Assembly: GCA_016715965.1 (NCBI GenBank)
Contig: JADJXG010000001.1
Coordinates: 62,001-126,000 of the forward strand
From: Saprospiraceae bacterium
GTDB lineage: Bacteria > Bacteroidota > Bacteroidia > Chitinophagales > Saprospiraceae
Reading direction: 5' to 3'
Length of the DNA: 64,000 bases
In this document: piece after piece, positions 28,229-37,538 of the stretch
Position numbering within the stretch: the stretch's first letter is position 1
Layout: each line of letters starts with the position of its first letter
Notes under the pieces: generated by a model
Told to the model about the DNA's origin: nothing
Seen by the model: the letters and a program-made list of their open reading frames with translations, nothing else
Databases searched by the model: none
Program-made: the position numbers and the translations under genes

Positions 28229-29467
28229 ATGGCCAAATCCTCTGATAAAATCTTTTGTTCTTTTTGCGGAAAAGAAAATAAAGAGGTCATCGTCATGGTC
28301 CAGGGCGAAGAAGTAGCCATCTGTGATCAATGCGTTATACAGGCTTCGCAGATCGTCAACAAGGAGATCGAACAATCGGATCATTCCAGACAAAAAGACA
28401 AATTCTCGCTTCCCAAAGATTTTACCCCGAAAAAAATAAAGGAATTTTTGGACGAGTATGTCATTGGCCAGGAATTGGCCAAGCGAACTTTGTCCGTGGC
28501 GGTGTACAATCACTACAAGCGGTTGAGTCTCCCAAAATCCAATGATCTTGAGATTGAGAAATCCAATGTACTATTTATTGGCCCTACGGGTTCCGGTAAA
28601 ACCCTGATGGCAAAAACCCTGGCCAAATTGTTGGACGTGCCATTTGCCATTGTCGACGCCACCGCTTTTACGGAAGCGGGTTATGTGGGAGAAGATGTAG
28701 AAGGAATGTTGAGCAGACTGTTGCAAAATTGCAATTACGACATAGAAAAAGCCCAGCGCGGAATCATCTACATCGATGAGATGGATAAGATCGCCCGCAA
28801 ATCAGAGAATCCATCCATTACCAGAGATGTGTCCGGAGAAGGCGTGCAACAGGCACTGCTCAAAATGCTGGAGGGTGCAGAAGTCAACGTTCCTCCACAA
28901 GGAGGTCGCAAACATCCGGAGCAGCCTTTTTTGAAAGTAAATACCACCAACATCCTTTTTATTTGTGGTGGCGCCTTTGATGGTTTGGAAAAAGTCATAT
29001 CCAGAAGACTCAATACCTCGGTGATCGGTTATCAAAATTCCGGGATCCAAGAAATAGAAAAGGAAAATTTATTGTCCAAGGTCAGCCACCAGGATCTCAA
29101 AAAATTTGGTCTCATTCCTGAATTGCTGGGGAGGTTGCCCGTACTGGCCTATCTGGAAGAATTGGATCGGCAGGCTTACATGGATATTTTAACCAAACCC
29201 AAAAATGCGCTGATCAAGCAGTACTCGAGGTTGATGGCCATCGATCACATCGAACTGGTTTTTAAACAAGATGCTTTTGAATTGATGGCAGACTATGCGA
29301 TCGATCATAAACTGGGTGCAAGAGGTCTGCGAACCATCTGCGAATCCATTTTGAAGGACAGCATGTTTGACCTGCCCGGCAGCAATAAAAACCAAAAACT
29401 GGTCATCGACAGAGATTTCGTACAAAAGCAATTGAAAAAAACCGAAACTCTTAAAAACGCTTCCTAA
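28229..29467 (+). CDS. clpX: Clp protease ATP-binding subunit ClpX
   Basis: AAA+ unfoldase that feeds substrates to ClpP, 412 aa. The N-terminal zinc-binding domain has Cys10/Cys13 (CSFCG) and Cys32/Cys35 (CDQC). Walker A is GPTGSGKT (118-125), Walker B is IIYIDEMDK, and the ClpP-docking loop region has an IGF-type motif equivalent (VIGYQNSGIQ area). Sensor 2 lies in GARGLR near the C-terminus. The start codon directly follows the clpP stop (one base between), consistent with translational coupling. Confidence 0.96.
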   Translation: MAKSSDKIFCSFCGKENKEVIVMVQGEEVAICDQCVIQASQIVNKEIEQSDHSRQKDKFSLPKDFTPKKIKEFLDEYVIGQELAKRTLSVAVYNHYKRLSLPKSNDLEIEKSNVLFIGPTGSGKTLMAKTLAKLLDVPFAIVDATAFTEAGYVGEDVEGMLSRLLQNCNYDIEKAQRGIIYIDEMDKIARKSENPSITRDVSGEGVQQALLKMLEGAEVNVPPQGGRKHPEQPFLKVNTTNILFICGGAFDGLEKVISRRLNTSVIGYQNSGIQEIEKENLLSKVSHQDLKKFGLIPELLGRLPVLAYLEELDRQAYMDILTKPKNALIKQYSRLMAIDHIELVFKQDAFELMADYAIDHKLGARGLRTICESILKDSMFDLPGSNKNQKLVIDRDFVQKQLKKTETLKNAS

Positions 29468-29486
29468 GTTTTAATTTGTAACTAAC

Positions 29487-29514
29487 TATATATTAATAAT
29501 CTTATTAATATATA
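29487..29514. repeat. 28-bp AT-only palindrome after clpX
   Basis: A perfect inverted repeat with 13-bp arms and a 2-base centre, made almost only of A and T, 20 bases after the clpX stop. It has no T-run, so it is not a classic terminator. It could be a weak hairpin or a protein-binding site. Confidence 0.45.
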
Positions 29515-29625
29515 TGAACTGACGGCCTTTTCCGCTTGTTTGAATAATTTGTTGTCATTCGATTATGTTAATTTTTGTAATTTGCCAACAAATATTTTCA
29601 TTTCAAACAACAAAATCTAATTTTT

Positions 29626-29991
29626 ATGAATGCAATCACAGGACTAGGTAAGTACATTTATGCGATCCCCATGCTCGTTTTTGGCGTTTTCCATTTTATG
29701 GGAGCGAATGACATGGCCGGGATGGCGCCATTTGGAGGAGTGACCACCATTTACATTGTAGGGCTGTGTCTTATTTTGGCAGCAGTCAGCATATTTATCG
29801 GAAAGTACGACAAATTGGCAACGGTCCTATTGGCCTTAATGCTGTTTTTGTTTGCCTTTATCATGTGGTTTTCAGGCTTTACGGCTCAGGAACAACCCGC
29901 AACATCGATGTTTTTAAAAGATCTGGGTCTTGCCGGAGCAGCATTGATGTATGCCCATAGCAGCTCTAGAGACAATGCCATCATTGGTTAA
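29626..29991 (+). CDS. DoxX-like small membrane protein
   Basis: A 121-aa protein with four predicted transmembrane helices (about residues 8-26, 42-61, 65-84, 98-112). It starts with a helix holding IPMLVFGVFHF, typical of DoxX/SURF4-like proteins. The family is often linked to thiol or oxidative-stress balance, but this member has no conserved cysteine and no informative neighbour. A hairpin terminator follows. Function uncertain. Confidence 0.65.
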   Translation: MNAITGLGKYIYAIPMLVFGVFHFMGANDMAGMAPFGGVTTIYIVGLCLILAAVSIFIGKYDKLATVLLALMLFLFAFIMWFSGFTAQEQPATSMFLKDLGLAGAALMYAHSSSRDNAIIG

Positions 29992-30014
29992 AAAGTTTTC
30001 ATATTAAATACCAT

Positions 30015-30043
30015 AGGGGGTAGCTTTACAGCTCCCCTTTTTT
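30015..30043 (+). terminator. Rho-independent terminator after the DoxX-like gene
   Basis: AGGGG pairs with CCCCT and AGC with GCT around a short loop with one bulged T, followed by six T. It is located 24 nt after the DoxX-like stop and before truA. Confidence 0.7.
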
Positions 30044-30059
30044 ATTTGTTTCTTTGTGC

Positions 30060-30827
30060 ATGAGATTGGCACTTCAAATACAATTTGACGGAACCCAGTA
30101 TGCAGGTTGGCAAAAACAAGCACAGGACCTCAGTGTACAACAAAAACTGGAAGAGGTTTTCAAATATTTATGCCAAGTTGACCTCCCGGTGACCGGATGC
30201 GGAAGGACCGATGCAGGCGTGCATGCGAAGCAGTTTATGTGTCATCTGGATCTTCCCGGCGAACAAGTCGAAAGAATCAGCACAGAAACCCTCAACAGAC
30301 TTTTACCGGGAGATATTTCTGTGGATTCGATGTGGATCACACCCGATGCATTCAACTCAAGATTTGATGCCCATCACCGCAAATACATTTACCGGATCTC
30401 TTATATCAAAAATCCATTCAAAAGGATTGATCATTTCTACTACCGGGCGGCAGAAAATCTGGATTTAATCCACCAGGAGGAATTGAGCGATGTTTTACTT
30501 CAATTAAAAGATTTTAAATCCTTTGCAAAGTCAAATTCCGGCCTTGATCATTTTATCTGTCATTTAACAGAATGCCGGTGGAAAAAAACAGAACACGGCA
30601 TTGAGTTTCACATTGCCGCCAACCGATTTGTACGGGGAATGGTGAGGTTGGTCGTTGGTACTTTTCTAAATTTGGCCCAAGAAAAAATCAGTCTTTCGGG
30701 CATTCAAGAAGCCATTCAATCCGGACTCCCGATACCCAAGGCATGGAGTGTTCCGGCCTGCGGATTAACTTTGGAAGAAGTAACTTACCCGAAAGAAATA
30801 AGAAATGATTGGAGAGAACTTAAATAA
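30060..30827 (+). CDS. truA: tRNA pseudouridine(38-40) synthase
   Basis: Cytoplasmic RNA-modifying enzyme that makes pseudouridine at positions 38-40 of the anticodon stem of many tRNAs. The catalytic Asp51 is in the family motif GRTDAGVHA. The N-terminal FDGTQYAGWQ and the later FVRGMVRLVVG motifs are also diagnostic. The frame opens at a TTG (30054), but the ATG at 30060 (MRLALQIQFDG) is the normal start. Length 255 aa is typical. Confidence 0.95.
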   Translation: MRLALQIQFDGTQYAGWQKQAQDLSVQQKLEEVFKYLCQVDLPVTGCGRTDAGVHAKQFMCHLDLPGEQVERISTETLNRLLPGDISVDSMWITPDAFNSRFDAHHRKYIYRISYIKNPFKRIDHFYYRAAENLDLIHQEELSDVLLQLKDFKSFAKSNSGLDHFICHLTECRWKKTEHGIEFHIAANRFVRGMVRLVVGTFLNLAQEKISLSGIQEAIQSGLPIPKAWSVPACGLTLEEVTYPKEIRNDWRELK

Positions 30828-30983
30828 GATTGGATTAATTTATAATCACCGGTAGATTCAGTTAGCACAGTATAAAATTTGTAAAACAAACATTGGATAT
30901 TGGCTATTTAGTTTCGCTTCGTTTTATGAGCGATCTTCGCATGCCCTTGTTTTTAGTCCGACAATGCATGCAATTCCAATGAT

Positions 30984-31637
30984 TCAAGTCTGTTCACTGG
31001 TATTGTTCATTGTCTGCCAACTGAGTACAGCTGCAATGGCTCCGGCTGTCGGAGCAAGCAGGTAAATCCAAAGTGTCCCAATGTTGCCTGAAACGACAGC
31101 AGGTGCTAAACTCCGCACAGGGTTCATAGATGCCCCGCAAATCGGTCCTGCAAACATTGCCTCCAAACCCACTGTGGCACCTATAGCTATTCCTGCTGAG
31201 AGCCTATGTTCCTTGGATCCTTGCGACACATTGAGAATCACCATCATCAGGAGATAAGTTAAAATAAATTCCAGCACAAATGACTGGGTTGAACTCCCTG
31301 CTGGAATGGTTGCGCCAAGAAGAAAGTTGGAAGGGAAAAGAAATTTCAAAATTCCGGTCGCCAAAAACGCTCCTGCAATTTGCGCGATGATGTATGGTAA
31401 AATATATTTTGTGTCAAAACGCTTTGCGATCGCAAAAGCTAAAGTCACAGCAGGGTTTATGTGTGCTCCCAATATGTTGCCGAATGCGTAAATCATTGCT
31501 AGTACGATTTGGCCAAAGGTAGAAGCCACTCCGACATGTCCGATTGATCCATTGGTTTGTTCGTTGATTACAAGTGCGCCAGTTCCACAAAAGACAAGTC
31601 CGAATGTTCCAATAAACTCAGCTGCATACTTTCTCAT
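30984..31637 (-). CDS. aquaporin/glycerol facilitator (MIP family), likely arsenite channel
   Basis: Six-helix membrane channel of 217 aa. The two pore motifs are NPA (Asn61) in GAHINPAVTLAF and NPV (Asn172) in GASMNPVRSLAP, followed by Arg175 of the selectivity filter. Its ATG overlaps the TGA of the arsenate reductase gene (ATGA), so the two are co-translated. In Sinorhizobium meliloti a MIP channel (AqpS) replaces an arsenite pump beside arsC and lets arsenite leave by diffusion. The tight coupling here suggests the same job. The altered second motif (NPV) is compatible with a solute-conducting MIP. The function is inferred from gene order, not proven by the channel sequence. Confidence 0.85.
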   Translation of the reverse strand: MRKYAAEFIGTFGLVFCGTGALVINEQTNGSIGHVGVASTFGQIVLAMIYAFGNILGAHINPAVTLAFAIAKRFDTKYILPYIIAQIAGAFLATGILKFLFPSNFLLGATIPAGSSTQSFVLEFILTYLLMMVILNVSQGSKEHRLSAGIAIGATVGLEAMFAGPICGASMNPVRSLAPAVVSGNIGTLWIYLLAPTAGAIAAVLSWQTMNNTSEQT

Positions 31638-32065
31638 TTGGTACTGTGTATATTGATAAAATTCTGTACGGATTGCTTAATTTTATTTCTCACCTCTCTG
31701 GTCTTGGCCAATCTTTCTTCATGCGATCCTGTAAAGGAAGAAGGATCTTCAAAAGACCAATTTATTTTCTCAAAAAGTCCTGGGAAAACCGGACAGCGTT
31801 CTGATGCTTTGGCATCGCACACTGTAATCAGGTAATCAAATATTTTTCCCTCATTGAAAAACTCAAACACATCTTTCGTTGCATTATTAGAAATATCAAT
31901 GTCCTCTTCCCTCATTACTTCAATCGCAAGTCGATTGAGTTTGCCGGGCTCAAGTCCCGCACTTTCTACATGAAACCGATCCCCTCCAAGCTTCTTCAGG
32001 TATGCTTCTGCCATTTGACTTCTTGCAGAATTGTGAACACAGAGGAATAGCACTTTAGGCGTCAT
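31634..32065 (-). CDS. arsC: arsenate reductase, thioredoxin-coupled low-molecular-weight phosphatase type
   Basis: Reduces arsenate to arsenite in the cytoplasm, 143 aa. The phosphatase-like loop C-x5-R is Cys9 to Arg15 (CVHNSARS), and the two further redox cysteines Cys83 and Cys91 (TVCDAKASERCP) match the thioredoxin-dependent family of Staphylococcus pI258 ArsC. The frame opens at 32116, but MTPKVLFLCV at 32065 is the family start. The stop overlaps the start of the aquaporin gene. No arsR-type regulator or Acr3/ArsB pump is encoded nearby. A perfect 16-bp palindrome sits 10 nt before the ATG. Confidence 0.92.
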   Translation of the reverse strand: MTPKVLFLCVHNSARSQMAEAYLKKLGGDRFHVESAGLEPGKLNRLAIEVMREEDIDISNNATKDVFEFFNEGKIFDYLITVCDAKASERCPVFPGLFEKINWSFEDPSSFTGSHEERLAKTREVRNKIKQSVQNFINIHSTK

Positions 32066-32074
32066 TTTTATTTT

Positions 32075-32090
32075 TTTGCAAATTTGCAAA
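32075..32090. promoter_or_regulatory. 16-bp palindrome in the arsC leader/promoter
   Basis: TTTGCAAATTTGCAAA is a perfect inverted repeat and also a direct repeat of TTTGCAAA-type half sites. It lies immediately upstream of the arsC start, where it overlaps the expected -7/start region. A likely operator, possibly for an ArsR/SmtB-type repressor encoded elsewhere. Confidence 0.5.
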
Positions 32091-32450
32091 TAAGAATTCT
32101 CAGTCTGTATTACCAAATTGTTAATCTACGATGAATCCCACCTTTTCTGCTTTTAGTTTTGGCGATAATAGTCATTGACCTTGTGTCATTTCAATGTCTT
32201 AAAGTAAATGTTCCGGGAATGTGCAAAAAGCAACTTTCACCGATAGAACGTATTTAATGTCTCTTCGAGGATTCATGAAGGCTGAGATTTCTTTGATTTT
32301 GCAGTCTGGTACAAATGCTCCATTGAAAATAAGAGGTTCGAGTTAATAACTGAATATAATATGCCGATTCTGCACCACTGTTGATGTCTGCATACCGTTG
32401 GTTCTATATTGTCAAGCATAGCTTGTTGGAGCTAGCTCTACTTTTGTCTG

Positions 32451-33545
32451 TCATAAAGTGAATTTTTCAAATGTTCGCCCGTTAAACTTGAAAGCACCAT
32501 TTTCATGTGTTCCAAGCCAAATGTCGCCCTTGTTGTCTTTGAACAAGCAAAAAACTGGAATGTCATTTCCATCCACTTGAACTGGATGGTGTTTTATTTG
32601 ATCTCCGTCCACTTTCCAAACACCGTTTAAGTAAGTGGCGATCCAAATGTTGTTGTTGTTATCTCTTATGATTGATAAATACTCATTCAAGCCGCTCTCT
32701 TCTTTACCGTCCAAATTACCAATACTTTTTATACGGTCATAGAAGAGTGTATGGTCCTTCATGCTTTTTGCAATAGTTGGTTTGCTGTAAATGTCATACT
32801 TAAATTCTGTGTTAAACCAAAAATATCCGTCTTTATCTTCAATCATTGAACGAACACCATTGGATGGCCCATAATGAAGTTCGTTCACATCAGTTTCAGT
32901 AATCCAGTCAAATTTTGAGCCATCGTAGCGGAATACGCCTAAGGCTGCTGTGCCGAACCAAATATTCCCCTTGCTGTCTTTGTAAGTGCAATAAACTGAA
33001 TATGGGTTGGACGAGTTTGGATGTTTTTGAATCCACTCCTCGCCAATCTTAATTGTAGGTAGTTTTAGCTTATGCAAAATAGTATCATCATATCGATAGA
33101 AACATTGTACCTCTGTAAAATTTTTAAACCAGATGTCATTTTCTGATAAACTCCAATTACCTATATCTCCAATCGTTTCTTGTATGATTGAAAGATGATT
33201 ACCGTTGTATTTGACGATTCCTTTAGCGGTGTTAAAGTAGATATTTCCCTGCTTATCTTCTTTAATTTCTTCAACTCTGTTGGAGGGTAATCCGTGTTCT
33301 GTGGTGAAATGAATGATTTTTACACCGTCATATTTATACAGTCCATCCTGCCAACTGCCAAACCAATAATTGTCTTTCTTGTCCTGATAAATAACCATAA
33401 TGTTACAACTCAGCTCATTGACAGTATTGCCTGAAAACAATGGTTCCGTTCGTTTCGCTGAACCAATGTGCTGTGTGTTGTTCTGTCCATTGCAGGATGT
33501 CAAATGAGTCAGAATACTTATGAAGAGGATCCAGTTAAATTTCAT
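32451..33545 (-). CDS. lipoprotein with two-component-regulator-type propeller repeats
   Basis: A 364-aa predicted lipoprotein: signal peptide MKFNWILFISILTHLTSC with the lipobox cysteine at residue 18. The body is a set of about seven short repeats of the Reg_prop type (DNYWFGSWQDGLYKYDG, GNIWFGTAALGVFRYDG, GDIWLGTHENGAFKFNG), each with the W-FGT or W-GT core and YDG end. In Bacteroidota these propellers usually form the sensor half of hybrid two-component systems; here no kinase or DNA-binding part follows, so it is a free-standing periplasmic or surface propeller. A longer start at 33578 adds 11 residues before a good signal peptide, so the ATG at 33545 is preferred. Confidence 0.75.
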   Translation of the reverse strand: MKFNWILFISILTHLTSCNGQNNTQHIGSAKRTEPLFSGNTVNELSCNIMVIYQDKKDNYWFGSWQDGLYKYDGVKIIHFTTEHGLPSNRVEEIKEDKQGNIYFNTAKGIVKYNGNHLSIIQETIGDIGNWSLSENDIWFKNFTEVQCFYRYDDTILHKLKLPTIKIGEEWIQKHPNSSNPYSVYCTYKDSKGNIWFGTAALGVFRYDGSKFDWITETDVNELHYGPSNGVRSMIEDKDGYFWFNTEFKYDIYSKPTIAKSMKDHTLFYDRIKSIGNLDGKEESGLNEYLSIIRDNNNNIWIATYLNGVWKVDGDQIKHHPVQVDGNDIPVFCLFKDNKGDIWLGTHENGAFKFNGRTFEKFTL

Positions 33546-33774
33546 GCTTCGACTGTTAAAGTTTTGCTTTGGCGTCATAGATTAACCGATAAGATTTGTG
33601 TTTCTGCAATCTGAGGAATAAGACAAATAAAAAGCTATCGCATTATTATCTTAAGCCCTCACTGCTTAACCTTGTCTCTTAACAACGAACAAAAATAATA
33701 AAATACCATTACTATTTAGACCCAATTCCCATATTACAGAAACATGATGTTGTGGCAGATGATGTAACACGATA

Positions 33775-34653
33775 CTATTCGCCTAAGCAGTATGTCAGCC
33801 CCTTCATAAATCCGGGAATTGCGGCGTCCAAGTGTCCAAAGTTGCTGTATTCTGCTTTCTTTATTTTCAGTCCTTTGTATAGCCGTTCCGTAATTTGTTG
33901 CTCAAATGCGTCCAGGATGCCCTTCGATTCATCGTCTGTCATGTCCTCACTACCCATACTTATATATAATTTTAAAGGTATGTCTTCGGACAGTTTGTCC
34001 AAATTTTTCTCCATTTGAAATAAATACCTATGGTTATAGTGTAAGCTGGGACTTGCCGAAACCATGTTATTTATCAAGAACGAGTTTTCTTCAATAGATT
34101 TGAATGCGTAGAACAAAGTGAAATAAGCACCGAGAGAGTGTCCGAAAAGTACTGATCTGTCAATGTCAATATTGAACTCTTTTGTCAACTTAGGAATTAA
34201 TTCCTGGTCAATAAACTTTTTGAATTTGTCAGCACCGCCACTCAAATTCATTTTATATTCCGGAATAGCGGTCGAGTAGCTGTAGTCCCTTGACTGCAAA
34301 GAATCCATTGTCATAATATCCTTGTAGCCTATTCCTACCACAATGGATTTTGGAATCAGCCCTATAAACGTGTTAAACTTCAATTCTGAAACGGTCGATT
34401 CGAAAAATGCATTTGCATCAAGAATTAGAATCAATGGGTATTTTTCCATCGAGTCCATCCCGTATCCTTGGGGAGTCATTTTAAAAAGTCTAAAGCTGTC
34501 CTGGATATGTTGTGAATACATATTTTCACTGGTCGGTTCTGAATAATACTTTGAGAATTCGGTCAGCGAGTTGTCACTGATCTGTGTTTTATCAATTTGT
34601 CCACAGAAAACAAAGATCATGGCGAGAACAAATCCAGTTAGTAAATTTTTCAA
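33775..34653 (-). CDS. alpha/beta hydrolase, esterase D/BesA-like
   Basis: Putative exported serine esterase, 292 aa. An N-terminal hydrophobic segment (about residues 3-17) ends at a Cys18-type motif (FCGQ), so it may be a signal peptide or weak lipobox. The nucleophile elbow is GHSLG with Ser173. The catalytic His is probably in the segment SNFGHLDAA near residue 272, and the acid lies between them (GSEDM region). The fold matches the putative-esterase family (siderophore esterases, feruloyl esterases, esterase D). The substrate cannot be deduced. It stands alone, with no operon partner. Confidence 0.75.
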   Translation of the reverse strand: MKNLLTGFVLAMIFVFCGQIDKTQISDNSLTEFSKYYSEPTSENMYSQHIQDSFRLFKMTPQGYGMDSMEKYPLILILDANAFFESTVSELKFNTFIGLIPKSIVVGIGYKDIMTMDSLQSRDYSYSTAIPEYKMNLSGGADKFKKFIDQELIPKLTKEFNIDIDRSVLFGHSLGAYFTLFYAFKSIEENSFLINNMVSASPSLHYNHRYLFQMEKNLDKLSEDIPLKLYISMGSEDMTDDESKGILDAFEQQITERLYKGLKIKKAEYSNFGHLDAAIPGFMKGLTYCLGE

Positions 34654-35064
34654 GGTTTCGGCTGGTTTTACATCGATGAGATGTCAACGTTGTCCGATTG
34701 GATTAATTCTCCTGAAGTCAGCAAATATTACGAAGCAGAAAATGTTGGACGGCATGAACCAGCATCGGCACAGACAGGAGAATTTTTCTAAAACACATAG
34801 ATAGATCCGTCTATAAAGACTCACTAAATACTGAAAGTTCCACTTTGGGGAGCTTGCCTTGTCTTGTAGGGAAAAATTAGGTATTAACAACCATTGAATT
34901 GAATTTGGTCCGTGGTAATCGCAGAAACGAAAGTAAGTCTCCTATTTGCGACATGTCTGTGTACCATTCAAATTTCTATTAGCCCTTAGATTATATTTCA
35001 TCGGTTTGAGAGGTGATATATCCCTGTGTTTAAATCTATCTTCGGGTTATCCTTACCAGCCAAT
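34654..35064. other. intergenic region without recognisable features
   Basis: About 410 bases between two minus-strand genes. I found no ORF with coding character, no tRNA-like fold, no strong terminator and no match to the repeats described elsewhere in this island. Confidence 0.4.
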
Positions 35065-37353
35065 TTAATACTCAACCCAAAGTGGAGTTCCATCTTCCCA
35101 TTTGTTGTGTGTGATCCGAATGTGTTCTTTAGTTGTAAGGTTAAAGGCTACAATTTCCCCGTACATCTGGGGTGAAAATATTATGGGCTGTATTAACGCT
35201 TGCTCATCGTTAATGCCATAAGCTTCAGTTGTGTAAATAATCCACTCTCCATCCGGTGAAAAATGAGCATGTGCATTTTGCCCCTGGCCCATTGAAACCA
35301 TCGTAGGTTCTGTCCAGGTATTATCAGGAGTTAAATTCATCAGGAAAATGTCCATCGTTTTATATTCGCCTGCTTTTCTTAACCTATCGGAGGAAAAAAC
35401 AATCTTGTCGCCCTGTATTGAAATAGAAGGAAAATTATCTCGATGCGCATCATGGGTCAGGTTAATGATTTCACCACCAATCTGTAAGTAAATGTCAAAA
35501 TCTCCACTGCGCCCGCTTCTAAATACCATCTTGCCATTTTCACTAATGTCAGCGAATCCATCATTAAAAGGTGAGTCCGCCAGCTTGGCGACATTCTTAG
35601 TTTCAAAATCATATTTCCAGATATCTCCCTGAGTGCCCGCATTTCCTCTAAAACTTCCCGTGGTGAATATAAAAGATTTACCATCGTGCAATATTTTACT
35701 ATCCAATACGCGAAAGTTTGCCGGGTTGGTATTCGATTCTTTTTCCAAACTGAACAATGGCATCTTCTCTCCGGTCAGATAGTCAACTTGATAAAAATGA
35801 ATGCTTGAGTGTACAAATTGATTTATAAAAGCCGAACAAGCCAATGAAAAAATAGATAGACCAATGAACAGCCAGCAATATAATTTTGCTACCCGATAAG
35901 TTTCCTTTGCGGAATGTTGCAACAGCCTCGACTTTTTGTATTGCCACCACGCCAATAAACTCAACACAAGGGTGAGCGCACCCATCGTTACACGAATAGT
36001 TAGTACGGGCATGGGATTGATTGTATCCACAAAAAGAAAAACAGCACCCGTTACCACTCCAAAAATCACAGTGAGCAAACTAAAAAACAGATACCTCCAA
36101 AATGAAATCAACTTTCTGTGTACAATACCTAAAACAATACCCAAAAGAAACAACACGACCATTAACACAGGCAGCAAAAACATGCTATATCCCAGTGGCT
36201 TAAATACACCAAAGAAACTTTGAATGTCTGAAGCATCATAGAAGAGTAAGGTATTCCCTTTTTGTGGGGGCGCTACAAATGCTCTTCTTAAACCAAATGC
36301 TTGCACTTTTTGATTGGCAAATACCAGGGTGTCTGGAAGTTTTGCAAGAGCATCTCCGTCAAAACCAAATTTACCGGGCGCACCCAGACTTGGTGCATAC
36401 TTTCCTCCATGAAATACGATGGTTCCGTTGGGATGAATATTCACATTAAACATCAGATCCAAGTTTTGCAAAAACAGTGGACTAGCTATCTTCGTTTTTA
36501 CATCATATAACATAATTTTAAAATCACGTTCACTTTGCCAAGTTGTGAAAGCGACCTTACCATTGGCGACATACTGAGGAGAAACGGCCGGACCTGAAAA
36601 ATCGATGAGTTGCTTTTGATCCAAGCCATTTGCATTCATTTCAAAAATTGAATTGAAGCCGGCGCGTCCGCTATAAAAAACAATCCTGGTCCCATCATCA
36701 GACCACTGAGGACTACCATCCCAGAATTCTGAATCAGTCAGCCGCTTTAGGTTGTTACCTGAATCATCCACAGAATAAATATCTCCGATGCGCTGGCGTG
36801 CGAACGAGAATCGCGGATGTGGAATAATTTCATGACCTCTGTCGCTACTAAAGGCAATCCTTTTTCCATCCGGCGAAAAGGCAGGACGGAAATCTCCACC
36901 GGAATTATTGGTGATGTTCACTGCCATTGAAACATCCTGGATTGAATCAGGCATGAATGGCATAAGATAGATTTCTGAGTTTCCTTCATGAGAGCCTACA
37001 AAAGCCAGTTTACTGCCATCAGGGGAGAATGCAGCTTGATCCTGTAAAGAGCTGCTATTGATAAGTAACGCTGCTGACTGATTACCATCAACGGATTGCA
37101 CATATAATTTTGGCACGCCGGAACGTTCTGAGGTAAATACCACCCATTTTCCATCTGGACTGATTACAGCATCATAGTCTAACGAAGGGTGGTCAGTGAA
37201 TTTTTCAAAACTCTTTCCCTGATCTTTTGAAATATAAATATCCCAATCCTGCGGACTAAAAGTGGAGTAGAAAATTCGGCCGGCTGTTTGGCTGATGCTA
37301 CTTGTGCAAGAAAAAAATAAGAGAAGTATAGAAAAGTATATTTGCTTATTCAT
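35065..37353 (-). CDS. TolB-like (PD40) beta-propeller protein with central membrane segment
   Basis: A 762-aa protein in three parts. The N-terminal signal sequence (MNKQIYFSILLLFFSC, possible lipobox) is followed by a WD40-like/PD40 propeller (about 25-330) with repeats such as SPDGKWVVFTSER, SPDGSKLAFVGS and SPDGKRIAFSSDR. A central block (about 375-520) holds four hydrophobic helices. A second propeller (about 540-750) repeats the motif (FSPDGEWIIYTTE). PD40 repeats occur in TolB and in prolyl oligopeptidases; there is no hydrolase domain here. The split of propellers by membrane helices is unusual and suggests periplasmic sensing or scaffolding. The frame starts upstream at 37377, but the ATG at 37353 gives the better signal peptide. 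Confidence 0.7.
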   Translation of the reverse strand: MNKQIYFSILLLFFSCTSSISQTAGRIFYSTFSPQDWDIYISKDQGKSFEKFTDHPSLDYDAVISPDGKWVVFTSERSGVPKLYVQSVDGNQSAALLINSSSLQDQAAFSPDGSKLAFVGSHEGNSEIYLMPFMPDSIQDVSMAVNITNNSGGDFRPAFSPDGKRIAFSSDRGHEIIPHPRFSFARQRIGDIYSVDDSGNNLKRLTDSEFWDGSPQWSDDGTRIVFYSGRAGFNSIFEMNANGLDQKQLIDFSGPAVSPQYVANGKVAFTTWQSERDFKIMLYDVKTKIASPLFLQNLDLMFNVNIHPNGTIVFHGGKYAPSLGAPGKFGFDGDALAKLPDTLVFANQKVQAFGLRRAFVAPPQKGNTLLFYDASDIQSFFGVFKPLGYSMFLLPVLMVVLFLLGIVLGIVHRKLISFWRYLFFSLLTVIFGVVTGAVFLFVDTINPMPVLTIRVTMGALTLVLSLLAWWQYKKSRLLQHSAKETYRVAKLYCWLFIGLSIFSLACSAFINQFVHSSIHFYQVDYLTGEKMPLFSLEKESNTNPANFRVLDSKILHDGKSFIFTTGSFRGNAGTQGDIWKYDFETKNVAKLADSPFNDGFADISENGKMVFRSGRSGDFDIYLQIGGEIINLTHDAHRDNFPSISIQGDKIVFSSDRLRKAGEYKTMDIFLMNLTPDNTWTEPTMVSMGQGQNAHAHFSPDGEWIIYTTEAYGINDEQALIQPIIFSPQMYGEIVAFNLTTKEHIRITHNKWEDGTPLWVEY

Positions 37354-37538
37354 ATTACTAAAATTGCTTAAAGTCAACCATCGATATCAGTTAACACGTC
37401 TTTGTCCAGGAATCCTTCCAATTGTTGCCAAGGGATACCTGACTTGCGAAATTCGAAAATATCCGAACAAAGTGAGAAAATATTTTACTGAAATATCGAA
37501 AGTCGCATGTTAGCGAAGGTCAACAACATAAGGAAGGC

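Noticed and set aside
32195..32345. A 47-codon open stretch on the minus strand upstream of arsC
   Set aside because: No start codon in a sensible place, no recognisable motif and a competing open frame of similar length; it is not longer than chance allows, so I could not support an arsR or other gene remnant.
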